The notes: a model not told the origin generated them from the letters alone. DNA of 14,244 bases from Thermoplasmata archaeon (GCA_021788795.1 JAJYKG010000007.1:7198-21441); one strand, 5' to 3'; numbered from the stretch's first letter, positions 7,172-14,244 are shown. Program-made: numbers and translations.

Positions 7172-8278
7172 TCAGCCCTTCCGGAGGATCACCGTCAGGA
7201 CGTCGGTGTCGCGGAGCACGTGGTCGAGGCCGACCTTCTGTCCGGGGAACTGCGCGCTCGGCCCCCACACGTTCGCGTAGCGGAAGCGCCGGCGCCACTC
7301 GCGGTGGATCGAGTCGCACACCATGCCGACGTCGGAGCGCTCCTTCACGATGAGCGGGTCGGCCATGTCGGCCTCCTTCCCCTGGGGCTTGAGGTACACC
7401 CGCATGAAACGGAGGGTCTCGTAGATCTCGTCCTTGAGCTTCGTGAGCCCGGCGCCCTTCTCCGCGGAGATGGCCACGAGCTTCCACCCGGGGAGCTTCG
7501 CCTGGAGCGCCTTCAGGTAGTCCGGTCCCACGAGGTCGATCTTGTTCACCGCGACGACGGCTTTCGTGTACACGCGGTTGCCGGCGAGCACGTCGATGAG
7601 CTGGTCCTCCGTGACGTCCTGCCGCACGACGACCGTGCCGTTCAGGTAGCCCCACTCGCGGCAGATGTCCTCGATCATCTCCTTGTCCAGCTTCGTGAGC
7701 TTCACGGTCGCGTTCACCGTGAGCCCGCCGCGGTTCGCCTTCGCCAGCGTCACGTCCGCGGGGCGCTCGTTCAGCCGGATTCCGGCCAGGTAGAGCTCCT
7801 CCGTGAGCACGGGCACGTTCGTCTCGAAGACGTCGATCATGAGGAGGATGAGGTCGCACGCCCGCGCCACGGAGAGGACCTCGCGGCCGCGCCCCCGGCC
7901 CTTCGCCGCGCCGCGGATGACCCCGGGCATGTCGAGGACCTGGATCTTCACGCCGCGGTGGTAGAGGACGCCCGGGATGATGTCCAGGGTCGTGAAGTCG
8001 TAGGCCCCGACCTTGCTCTCCGCGTCCGTAATCTGGTTGAGGAGGGTCGACTTGCCCACGCTCGGGAAGCCCACCAGGCCGACCGTCGCGTTGCCGCTCT
8101 TCTTGACCGCATAGCTCACGCCGGCCCCGCCGGACTTGAGCCGCCGCAGCTCCTGCTCGGACTTCAGGCGGGCGACCTTCGCCTTGAGCCGGCCGATGTG
8201 GTGCTGCGTCGCCTTGTTGTACGGCGTCCGCTGGATCTCGTCCTCGATGGACTTGATCTGCTCCTCGATCGTCGCCAT
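7172..8278 (-). CDS. drg: DRG-family GTP-binding protein
   Basis: Developmentally regulated GTP-binding protein (Obg/DRG branch of TRAFAC GTPases), found in archaea and eukaryotes and linked to ribosomes and translation; 368 aa. An N-terminal helical region (1-60, MATIEEQIKSIEDEI...) leads to G1 GFPSVGKST (70-78), the G2 region around FTTLDIIPG (95-103), G3 DMPG (116-119), the DRG-specific insertion (about 160-235), G4 NKID (245-248) and G5 SAEKG (271-275). A C-terminal TGS domain (about 292-366) ends in DTDVLTVILRKG. All nucleotide-binding motifs look intact and the length matches the family. The ATG at 8278 gives the usual start; an upstream in-frame extension runs through a promoter-like A/T stretch and the methyltransferase end and is rejected. 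There is no Shine-Dalgarno. A T-rich tract on the minus strand (8311-8320) could be its own TATA box. Confidence 0.93.
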   Translation of the reverse strand: MATIEEQIKSIEDEIQRTPYNKATQHHIGRLKAKVARLKSEQELRRLKSGGAGVSYAVKKSGNATVGLVGFPSVGKSTLLNQITDAESKVGAYDFTTLDIIPGVLYHRGVKIQVLDMPGVIRGAAKGRGRGREVLSVARACDLILLMIDVFETNVPVLTEELYLAGIRLNERPADVTLAKANRGGLTVNATVKLTKLDKEMIEDICREWGYLNGTVVVRQDVTEDQLIDVLAGNRVYTKAVVAVNKIDLVGPDYLKALQAKLPGWKLVAISAEKGAGLTKLKDEIYETLRFMRVYLKPQGKEADMADPLIVKERSDVGMVCDSIHREWRRRFRYANVWGPSAQFPGQKVGLDHVLRDTDVLTVILRKG

Positions 8279-8310
8279 GGGGCCCGGACGGAGAGAGCCC
8301 GCCGGGCGGG

Positions 8311-8320
8311 AAAAAGATTC
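8311..8320 (-). promoter_or_regulatory. Possible TATA-like box before the DRG gene
   Basis: On the minus strand this reads gaatcttttt, about 33-42 bases before the DRG ATG (8278), in otherwise GC-rich DNA. It may allow drg transcription apart from the two genes upstream. The match to a TATA consensus is weak. Confidence 0.3.
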
Positions 8321-8334
8321 CTTCCCTCCTGAGG

Positions 8335-9114
8335 TCACCACACGGTCCGGATGCTCTCCGGCTCCAGGCCCTTGACCGCGTAGAGGACGAGGCGCCGGCT
8401 GCGTGCGCGGTAGGGCGAGAGGTCGAGGCCGCCCAGGACGCGGTGGATGGGCAGGTCCGCGGCGTCGAAGAGGTCCTTGAGCTCCTGGAAGGTGTAGGCG
8501 CGCACGGAGCCGACGTGCTCCCGGGTCCCCTCGCGGTCGATCACGATCTGCCGCGTGTCGTACCGCCCGCGGAGGATGTCGAACGTGTCCTCCTGGAGGA
8601 TCACGCTGCCGTCCTCCCCGACCCGCCAGCCCTGCAGGGGGAGCTCATAGGCGAGGGACTCGCGGTTGAACCGCTCCATGAGGAACTTCCCGCGCGGCTT
8701 GAGGGCCTTCGCCACGCCCGCGAGGACCTCGCGGTCATCCTCGACGGACTCGAAGTAGCCGAAGGAGGAGAACATGTTGACCGCGGCGTCGAACTCCGCG
8801 CGGTACGGGAGGCCGCGCATGTCTCCCTGGACGAAGTCGATCTCCTGCCCCGCCTTCCCGGCGGCGGACCGCGCCGCCTTCAGGAGATCCGGGGAGAGAT
8901 CGAAGCCGGTGACGGCGTACCCGCGCTTGGCGAGCTCGATGGAGTGCCGGCCCCCGCCGCAGGCGAGGTCCAGGACGCGCGCGCCCTTGCGGAGGTGGAG
9001 GATCGTCTCGATCGCGTCGACGTCCGCGGCCGTGCGCTGCGAGTCGGCCTCGTACCGCTTGAGGTAGTCCGGACCGAAGAAGGTCTCCCACCAGGGACGG
9101 CTGCGCTTCGCCAA
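8335..9114 (-). CDS. Class I SAM-dependent methyltransferase
   Basis: A Rossmann-fold methyltransferase of about 259 aa, with unknown acceptor. Motif I is VLDLACGGGRHS (47-58) and is followed by an acidic loop (VTGFDLSPDLL) that binds the SAM ribose; FVQGDMRGLPY is motif II-like, and AAVNMFSSFGYF and LKPRGKFLMERFN are motif III/IV-like. The C-terminal part (about 165-259) is beta-rich, as in small-molecule methyltransferases. No in-frame ATG precedes motif I, so a non-ATG start is needed. TTG at 9112-9114 gives MAKRSRPWWETFFG and has GGGGGAG four bases upstream. A second TTG at 9148-9150 would add 12 residues. The gene follows carbamate kinase with a 49-base gap and precedes drg by 56 bases. 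Context does not show the substrate. Confidence 0.82.
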   Translation of the reverse strand: MAKRSRPWWETFFGPDYLKRYEADSQRTAADVDAIETILHLRKGARVLDLACGGGRHSIELAKRGYAVTGFDLSPDLLKAARSAAGKAGQEIDFVQGDMRGLPYRAEFDAAVNMFSSFGYFESVEDDREVLAGVAKALKPRGKFLMERFNRESLAYELPLQGWRVGEDGSVILQEDTFDILRGRYDTRQIVIDREGTREHVGSVRAYTFQELKDLFDAADLPIHRVLGGLDLSPYRARSRRLVLYAVKGLEPESIRTVW

Positions 9115-9163
9115 CGGACTCCCCCGGCCGCGATAGGCCTCGGAGGCCAAGAAGGTTCCGCGG

Positions 9164-10117
9164 TCACGCCTTGGTGATTCGGGTCCCCGCCGTGCCGTCC
9201 GCCGCGGCGACGAGGTGCTCGAGGTCCGTGACGACGACGGACGCGCCGCCGGACTCCAGGAACTCCACCGCGGCCTGGATCTTCGGGCCCATGGAGCCGG
9301 GTGCGAACTGACCCTCCGCGAGGTGCTTCTTCGCCTCCGCAACGGCCATGTGCTCGAGGAACCGCTGGGTCGGCTTCCCGAACCCGAGGGCGACCTTCTC
9401 CACGTCCGTGGCGATGACGAGGTCCTTCCATCCCAGGACCCGCGCGAGGACCGCGGCGCCCAGGTCCTTGTCGATCACGGCCTCGACGCCGACGAGCCGG
9501 CCGTTGCGCCGGACCACGGGGATGCCCCCGCCGCCCGCGCAGATGACGACGTTCCCGTCGCCGTCGGACACGAGCCGCAGGATGACGTCCTTCTCGACGA
9601 TGTCCAGGGGCTGCGGGGACGGCACGACGCGCCGCCATCCGCCGCGGGCCGGGTCCTCCACGAGCTTCCAGCCCTTCGCCCGCTTCACGATCAGCTCGGA
9701 CTCGCGCGAGTAGAACGGCCCGATGGGCTTCGTGGGGTTCGCGAACGCGGGGTCGTTGGCGTCCACGAGGACCTGGGTCACGACCGCGGCGACGCCGCGC
9801 TGGATCCGGCGCACCGCGAACTCGTTGCGCAGGGCCTGGGACAGGAGGTACCCGACCTGGGCCTGGCTCTCCGCGCCGCAGACGTCCAGGGGCATCGCGG
9901 GCACGAGCTGGCGGCTCTCTTCGTTCTGGAGGAGGATGTTCCCCACCTGGGGGCCGTTGCCGTGGGTCACGACGAGGTCGTGGCCGGCCTGGACGAGGTC
10001 CGCGAGCTTCGCCGCGGTCTCCTCCACGCGGTGGCGCTGGGCGTCCGCGCTTCCGGAATCGCCGGCGGGCTGGATCGCGTTGCCCCCGATGGCGATGACG
10101 AGCTTCTTCGCGGACAT
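9164..10117 (-). CDS. arcC: Carbamate kinase
   Basis: Cytoplasmic enzyme of the amino acid kinase fold; interconverts carbamoyl phosphate plus ADP with carbamate (ammonia plus CO2) plus ATP. The 317-aa length fits the family (about 310-315). Seen motifs: IAIGGNA (8-14), THGNGPQVGN (51-60), PIGPFYS, VICAGGGGIPV, IDKDLGAAVLA, ATDVEKVAL and FAPGSMGPKI, which together identify carbamate kinase rather than UMP or glutamate kinase. The ATG at 10117 starts the standard MSAKKLVIAIGGN N-terminus, and TATA is about 33 bases upstream. In fermenting organisms it makes ATP at the end of the arginine deiminase pathway, or serves purine or agmatine breakdown. Neither arginine deiminase nor ornithine carbamoyltransferase is beside it here. 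It heads the minus-strand cluster and is divergent from the membrane zinc-ribbon gene. Confidence 0.95.
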   Translation of the reverse strand: MSAKKLVIAIGGNAIQPAGDSGSADAQRHRVEETAAKLADLVQAGHDLVVTHGNGPQVGNILLQNEESRQLVPAMPLDVCGAESQAQVGYLLSQALRNEFAVRRIQRGVAAVVTQVLVDANDPAFANPTKPIGPFYSRESELIVKRAKGWKLVEDPARGGWRRVVPSPQPLDIVEKDVILRLVSDGDGNVVICAGGGGIPVVRRNGRLVGVEAVIDKDLGAAVLARVLGWKDLVIATDVEKVALGFGKPTQRFLEHMAVAEAKKHLAEGQFAPGSMGPKIQAAVEFLESGGASVVVTDLEHLVAAADGTAGTRITKA

Positions 10118-10144
10118 GGGAGAAGTCCGCGCTATTCGAGCGAG

Positions 10145-10154
10145 CCTATAAGAA
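10145..10154 (-). promoter_or_regulatory. Putative TATA box of arcC
   Basis: On the minus strand this reads ttcttatagg, centred about 33 bases before the arcC ATG. It would give an mRNA with a very short leader. It lies in the 113-bp divergent region 10118-10230 shared with the membrane zinc-ribbon gene. Confidence 0.5.
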
Positions 10155-10202
10155 TCTTGGGCCGGCCGGGATTCGGGAGCCTCCTACCGAAGAGCCCTGC
10201 GG

Positions 10203-10215
10203 ATAACTATTTATC
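10203..10215 (+). promoter_or_regulatory. Putative TATA box of the membrane zinc-ribbon gene
   Basis: The stretch ataactatttatc is the most AT-rich part of the divergent region and lies about 16-28 bases before the ATG at 10231. There is no Shine-Dalgarno, so a leaderless transcript is likely. Confidence 0.5.
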
Positions 10216-10230
10216 AAGAACGCCGCATCG

Positions 10231-11292
10231 ATGAACTCTGTGGAACTCAGCTACGAGGGGCTCGGCAAGCTCATGCTGCAATTCCGCAAGTCGCGGTACT
10301 TCCGCCCCTTCTACCTGGCCGTCCTCGGAATCATCGTCACGGGGCTGTACCAGTTCACCGCGGGGTCCCAGGTGACCTTCTGCCTCGGGATCCTCCTCAT
10401 CCCCACGGCCGCCCTCGTCATCCCCTACTGGCTCGGCGAGCGCAGCCTCAAGAACCTCGCGGTCAACGCGCTGCCCATCTTCGTGATCGCCCTGCTCCTG
10501 GTCGCCGCCTTCCAGACGGATGCGGTCATCAACCAGGGTCCGCCCCTCCTGACGAGCGGGAGCGACCCGGCCGCGGCGAACACGGCCCTTCCGCACTTCA
10601 GCCTGTGGAACGGCACGGTGGAGCCGTACCGCGGGGCGCCGGATCAGACCTTCACGTTCACGGTGCGGCTCAAGGTGGTCAATGCGACTGGCGGGGTCGT
10701 CACCGCACCGGCGAACCTCACGATCACGGCGAACGTCTCCCAGTACGACGCGACCCTCGGCGGGAGCCTGTACGTCCTCCCCATGCAGAAGGATCTGGCC
10801 CGCGGGGGTGACACGCCCAACGGCACGTGGTACATCGCCACCAAGGCGCTGCCCGCGTCCGTGTACGGGTTCTGGTTCTGGGTGAACGACACGACCCCGG
10901 CCAACAGCACGGTCTCGAGCTTCGTCCTGGAGCCCCTCAACGCCCCCTGGGACACGTACTACGGATTCTGGGCGATCTACACCCTGTTCAACCTCATCTT
11001 CCCCGTGTCCTTCTACTTCATCATCGTCTTCATGTACTGGTACACGGTCCGCATGCGCAAGATGCGGGAGCGCATGATGGAGAAGGCCCGCGGCGAGAAA
11101 CTCGACTTCGAGAAGGACGAGGCCAAGGACAAGGAGAAGGACGGGAAGGAAGGGAAGGCGGAGGCCGCCGCGACGGGCACCGCGGCCGAGAAGACGAAGA
11201 AGGCCGCGGCGTTCACCTGCACGAACTGCGGCGCCGACGTCTCCGAGGAAGACGCGAAGTGCCCCAAGTGCGGGGCCGTCTTCGAGAACTGA
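10231..11292 (+). CDS. Membrane protein with glycosylation-rich outer domain and C-terminal zinc ribbon
   Basis: No named family recognised; 353 aa. Three membrane segments lie at about 27-43, 48-67 and 78-95, and a fourth at about 245-270. Between the third and fourth is a domain of about 150 residues that should face outside: it carries seven N-glycosylation sequons (N127, N151, N162, N168, N197, N219, N225) and looks like a beta-sandwich (FTFTVRLKVVNATGG, NLTITANVS). After the last segment comes a strongly charged Lys/Glu/Asp linker (271-327), then a zinc ribbon with C330/C333 and C344/C347 (CTNCGADVSEEDAKCPKC). The layout suggests an outer ligand- or partner-binding domain joined to a cytoplasmic zinc module, so a sensor or scaffold role is possible but unproven. 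The start is the first in-frame ATG and fits the AT-rich box upstream. It is divergent from arcC; top6B follows after 153 bases, where I see no terminator. Confidence 0.8.
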   Translation: MNSVELSYEGLGKLMLQFRKSRYFRPFYLAVLGIIVTGLYQFTAGSQVTFCLGILLIPTAALVIPYWLGERSLKNLAVNALPIFVIALLLVAAFQTDAVINQGPPLLTSGSDPAAANTALPHFSLWNGTVEPYRGAPDQTFTFTVRLKVVNATGGVVTAPANLTITANVSQYDATLGGSLYVLPMQKDLARGGDTPNGTWYIATKALPASVYGFWFWVNDTTPANSTVSSFVLEPLNAPWDTYYGFWAIYTLFNLIFPVSFYFIIVFMYWYTVRMRKMRERMMEKARGEKLDFEKDEAKDKEKDGKEGKAEAAATGTAAEKTKKAAAFTCTNCGADVSEEDAKCPKCGAVFEN

Positions 11293-11364
11293 GCGACGGG
11301 GATTGCCACTTTCATCGATCCCTCCGCAGCGCCTTCATGAGGGCGGCGCGCATCTCTCTCCCGA

Positions 11365-11376
11365 AACCTTATGTAC
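11365..11376 (+). promoter_or_regulatory. Possible TATA box of top6B
   Basis: The run aaaccttatgta is the only AT-rich stretch in the 153-bp gap before top6B. It is centred about 75 bases before the ATG (11446), so transcripts would carry a leader of about 45-50 bases. That leader contains a short hairpin (ggcac/gtgcc, 11418-11430) and a small reading frame (11388-11441). Confidence 0.35.
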
Positions 11377-11445
11377 GGTGGTCCGGTATGCCGCCCCTAG
11401 GGATGGGAACGCCCACGGGCACTCCGTGCCACCTGCCGTGATTCT

Positions 11446-13440
11446 ATGCCCGCGACCTCGGTAGCGGAAGAGCTGGCGAAGAAGCAGCGTGAGATCAGCG
11501 TCTCCGAGTTCTTCGAGCGCAACAAGCAGGTCCTCGGCTACGACTCTCCGACGAAGGCCCTCCTCACGGCGGTCAAAGAAGCCGTCGACAATTCCTTGGA
11601 CGCGGCGGCCGATGCGGACATCCTACCGGACATCCTGGTGGAAGTCCGCAAGGTGGACAAAGACGAGTTCCTGGTCGCCGTCGAGGACAACGGCCCGGGC
11701 ATCGTGAAGAAGGAGGTGGCGAATGTCTTCGGCCGGCTCCTTTACGGTTCTCGATTTTTCGCCCGCGCCCAAAGTCGAGGGCAGCAAGGTTTGGGGATTT
11801 CGGGCGCGGTGATGTACGGACAGGTCACCACCGGGAAGGCCACCAAGATTATCTCCAAGGTCGAGGAAGACGACGTCGCCTACCAGGTCGAACTCATCAT
11901 CGACACGAAGAAGAACATGCCGACCAAAGTCCGCGAGGACCGCGTCATCTGGGAGCGAGCCCATGGCACGCGGGTCGAGGTCCCGCTGAAAGGACGCTAC
12001 ATCGGCGGGAGGCAGTCCATCCCGGAGTACCTGGAAGCCACCGCGATCGTCAACCCCCACGCCCGAATCACCTACAAACCTCCGGAGGGCGACCCAATCG
12101 TCTTCGAGCGGGCCACGGAGGAGCTCCCGCCCAAAACGAAGGAGATCCCGCCGCACCCGCACGGCATCGAGCTCGGCACACTCATGCAGATGATGAAGGA
12201 GACGAAGAGCTACAAGCTCTCCTCCTTCCTCGAAGAGGAATTCGTCCGCGTGAGCGCCCGCGTCGCGAAGGAGATCTGCGAGGCTGCCGGGCTTGACCCG
12301 GACACGAAGCCCAAGAGCCTCGGCCTCGAACAGGCAAAGGCCCTCCACGACGCGATGCAGAACGCGAAGCTCATGGCCCCGCCGACGGACTGCCTGAGCC
12401 CCATCGGCGAACGTCTCATCAAGAAGGGACTCAAGAACGTCCTCGGCAACCTCCGTCCGGAGTTCTACGCGCCGCCCGTCACCCGCGACCCGTCCGTTTA
12501 CTCGGGCAACCCGTTCCAGGTCGAGGTGGGCATCGTCTTCGGCGGCGACCTGCCGGCGGACCAGCCCGTCGAGGTCCTGCGGTTCGCGAACCGCGTGCCC
12601 CTGATCTACCAGGCGGGGGGCTGCGCCCTCACCCAGGCCGTGGCCCACGTGGACTGGCGCCGGTATGGACTGGAGCAGCGGGGCGGCGAGGGTCTGCCTT
12701 TCGGACCCGCCATCGTCCTCGTCCACGTCTGCTCCACGAAGGTCCCGTACACCTCGGAGGCGAAGGAGGCCGTCGCCACGGTGGACGAGATCATGACGGA
12801 ACTCGACCTGGCCCTGAAGGAGTGCGGCCGGCGGCTCAAGACGCACCTCACGAAGAAGGCCCACCGCGCGAAGACCCGGGAGAAGTTCGAGATCGTCCAG
12901 CTCATCCTGCCCCGCATCGCGGAGAAGTCCGCCAAGATCGTCAAGAAGAAGGTCCCGGTCCTCGACGCCACGATCACGAAGATCATGGGCGTGGTCTGGG
13001 TCGACGAGACGATCGCCTACGACAAGAAGCAGAAGCGCCACTCGGTCACGATCAACGTCCACAACTTCACGGACGCGGGCAAGAAGCTCAACCTGCACCT
13101 CCTGCTGCCGCGCGGGGTCGCGGCGAAGGACCTCGACCCGAAGCCCTCGGAGGTCCGTGAGGACGGCAAGGTCACGTGGGAGCTCAAGCGGATCGACTCC
13201 GTCGACAAGGCTTCCGTGACGTTCGTCCTGGAGGGCCTGGACGAGGCCGAGTACGACGAGTCCGACCTCTACGTGAGCGGCATCAACCCGGTCCTGGTCA
13301 TCGGCGCGGAGCCGCTCCCGGGCGACTGGGAGCTCAACTACGCGGAGTTCGAGACGGAGGAGACCCCGCCGCCCGCGGAGGCGGAGGACGAGGGCGAGAT
13401 CGACTACGACGAGACGGAGGAGGCGCTCGACGATGAGTAA
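11446..13440 (+). CDS. top6B: DNA topoisomerase VI subunit B
   Basis: ATPase subunit of the type IIB topoisomerase; ATP-driven dimer closure steers double-strand passage by subunit A to relax and decatenate DNA. 664 aa. The GHKL (Bergerat) fold motifs are intact: KEAVDNSLDAA (44-54; E45 is the catalytic position, N49 the magnesium-binding position), DNGPGI (81-86), and the ATP lid with GQQGLGISGAVMYGQ (112-126). HGTRVEVPLKGRY follows. Next come the helix-two-turn-helix region (about 240-330), the transducer domain (about 330-500), and an extra C-terminal Ig-like beta domain (about 520-635), as in methanogen-type long Top6B, ending in an acidic tail (ETEETPPPAEAEDEGEIDYD...). The start at 11446 has no strong ribosome site, only GTGAT three bases before the ATG. 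The last 8 bases overlap the top6A start. The first several hundred bases show more A/T at third codon positions than the rest. Confidence 0.96.
   Translation: MPATSVAEELAKKQREISVSEFFERNKQVLGYDSPTKALLTAVKEAVDNSLDAAADADILPDILVEVRKVDKDEFLVAVEDNGPGIVKKEVANVFGRLLYGSRFFARAQSRGQQGLGISGAVMYGQVTTGKATKIISKVEEDDVAYQVELIIDTKKNMPTKVREDRVIWERAHGTRVEVPLKGRYIGGRQSIPEYLEATAIVNPHARITYKPPEGDPIVFERATEELPPKTKEIPPHPHGIELGTLMQMMKETKSYKLSSFLEEEFVRVSARVAKEICEAAGLDPDTKPKSLGLEQAKALHDAMQNAKLMAPPTDCLSPIGERLIKKGLKNVLGNLRPEFYAPPVTRDPSVYSGNPFQVEVGIVFGGDLPADQPVEVLRFANRVPLIYQAGGCALTQAVAHVDWRRYGLEQRGGEGLPFGPAIVLVHVCSTKVPYTSEAKEAVATVDEIMTELDLALKECGRRLKTHLTKKAHRAKTREKFEIVQLILPRIAEKSAKIVKKKVPVLDATITKIMGVVWVDETIAYDKKQKRHSVTINVHNFTDAGKKLNLHLLLPRGVAAKDLDPKPSEVREDGKVTWELKRIDSVDKASVTFVLEGLDEAEYDESDLYVSGINPVLVIGAEPLPGDWELNYAEFETEETPPPAEAEDEGEIDYDETEEALDDE
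13416..13423 (+). promoter_or_regulatory. Shine-Dalgarno site for top6A inside the top6B tail
   Basis: GGAGGAGG ends nine bases before the top6A ATG at 13433 and lies within the top6B coding sequence. It fixes the top6A start and supports translational coupling, in contrast to the SD-less starts of most genes in this window. Confidence 0.6.
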
Positions 13441-14244
13441 GAAAGCGAAGGCCGGCGCGCCGGCGTCCAACCGGGCCGTGGAGGCCCTGTACAAGATCGC
13501 GGAGGACATCTACGACGAGCTGGACGGCGGCCAGGTCCCCAAGATGAAGATCCCGCTCCGCACGAAGGCGAACATCCGCTTCGACACCAAGCACGCGGTG
13601 TGGAAATACGGCAACCTCATGGGCGTGCGCAGCGCGAAGAAGCTCAAGGGCGCCCTCATGCTCCTGCGCACGATGTACGTCCTCGAATTCATCCAGGACA
13701 TGATCGACACCTCCAAGTCGTCCACCCTGCGAGAGATGTACTATATCTCGGAGGGCTGGGACGTGGCCAAGTTCCACTCCCAGGACGAGTCGAACCTCCT
13801 CGCGGAGGACCTCGAGGTGATCACGGCCCTCCTGCGGGAGGATTTCAAGCTCCGGCCCGAGGAGAGCGGCGCGAGCGTCATCGGCAACCTGACCTTGGAG
13901 GAGATCACCCGGAACGGCGACCGAAAGCGGATCAACTGCCGCGACGACGTCGGGGACGCCGGGTACACGATCCCCTACAACATCGAGAAGGAGAAGGTCA
14001 AGTTCGTGGATGCGGACGCGAAGTTCGTCCTGGCCATGGAGACGGGCGGCATGTTCGACCGCCTCGTGGAGAACGGCTTCGACGAGGACGGGAAGTGCAT
14101 TTTGGTCCACCTAAAGGGCCAACCATCACGGAGCACACGGCGCCTTCTCAAGCGCCTCAACGAGGAACTGAAACTGCCCTGCGCGGTGTTCACCGACGGG
14201 GATCCGTGGTCGTTCCGCATCCATGCGTCCGTGGCCTACGGCGC
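13433..14244 (+). CDS. top6A: DNA topoisomerase VI subunit A (3' end outside window)
   Basis: Catalytic subunit of topoisomerase VI and the archaeal relative of Spo11; cuts both DNA strands through a 5' tyrosyl link. About 270 codons are present and the frame runs off the right edge. The start MSKKAKAGAPASNRAVEALY is set by a strong ribosome site (13416-13423) and overlaps the top6B stop by 8 bases (ATGAGTAA). The 5Y-CAP/winged-helix domain carries LREMYYISEGW (99-109); by alignment with Spo11 the second tyrosine, Y104 (13742-13744), should be the active one. The Toprim domain follows, with metal ligands E203 in METGGMF and D255/D257 in TDGDPW, and the conserved KGQPSRSTRRLLKRLNEEL helix between them. 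All core residues visible are intact. The missing part is the C-terminal end of the Toprim domain. Confidence 0.96.
   Translation, partial: MSKKAKAGAPASNRAVEALYKIAEDIYDELDGGQVPKMKIPLRTKANIRFDTKHAVWKYGNLMGVRSAKKLKGALMLLRTMYVLEFIQDMIDTSKSSTLREMYYISEGWDVAKFHSQDESNLLAEDLEVITALLREDFKLRPEESGASVIGNLTLEEITRNGDRKRINCRDDVGDAGYTIPYNIEKEKVKFVDADAKFVLAMETGGMFDRLVENGFDEDGKCILVHLKGQPSRSTRRLLKRLNEELKLPCAVFTDGDPWSFRIHASVAYG

Noticed and set aside
8279..8341. A 21-residue N-terminal extension of the DRG GTPase
   Set aside because: It runs through a T-rich promoter-like tract and into the methyltransferase stop. Family members start at the MATIEEQ-like position.
11293..11445. Possible tRNA or structured RNA in the gap before top6B
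   Set aside because: No T-arm consensus (GGTTCGA-like), no acceptor pairing and no CCA pattern seen; only a 5-bp hairpin at 11418-11430.
11623..13509. A 628-codon minus-strand open frame opposite top6B
   Set aside because: A shadow of the top6B codon pattern with low-complexity composition, and it crosses the top6B/top6A junction.
1..14244. CRISPR array, transposase, integrase, toxin-antitoxin or defence genes
   Set aside because: No regularly spaced repeats and no catalytic motifs of these families were seen in the genes present.

Overview
This window is a very GC-rich piece of archaeal chromosome. The archaeal assignment rests on adjacent genes for both subunits of DNA topoisomerase VI, an archaeal-type valyl-tRNA synthetase, a DRG-family GTPase, AT-rich TATA-like boxes about 20-35 bases before several start codons with no Shine-Dalgarno (leaderless-type starts), and a surface-exposed domain with many N-glycosylation sequons. 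The high GC together with this gene set fits an uncultivated Thermoplasmatota or another euryarchaeal lineage, but the exact group is an inference.

Layout: (1) Positions 1-2895 (+) hold the 3' part of a large FtsX/MacB-type ABC transporter permease, cut by the left edge. (2) Positions 2930-3210 hold a small unrecognised Arg- and aromatic-rich 82-residue gene on the minus strand. It lies between two copies of the same palindrome, one across its stop codon and one directly before its start codon. (3) Positions 3313-5622 (+) hold valyl-tRNA synthetase, whose two class I signature motifs are both altered. (4) Positions 5576-10117 hold five minus-strand genes in a row: carbamate kinase, a SAM methyltransferase, a DRG GTPase, a two-CBS-domain protein and an extended SDR epimerase/reductase. 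Gaps are 49, 56, 47 and 10 bases, so they may be partly co-transcribed. The epimerase gene overlaps the end of valS tail to tail by 47 bp. (5) Divergent from carbamate kinase is a membrane protein with a glycosylation-rich outer domain and an intracellular C-terminal zinc ribbon (10231-11292, +). (6) top6B (11446-13440) and the start of top6A (13433 onward, cut by the right edge) form an overlapping translationally coupled pair.

Most of the window is housekeeping: translation (valS, drg), DNA topology (top6BA) and carbamoyl phosphate metabolism (arcC). The parts with most unexplained structure are the palindrome-flanked small gene and the sensor-like membrane zinc-ribbon protein. No rRNA, tRNA, CRISPR array, transposase or integrase was seen. 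No gene-free stretch exceeds 300 bases; the longest are 11293-11445, 3187-3312 and 10118-10230, which hold promoters.
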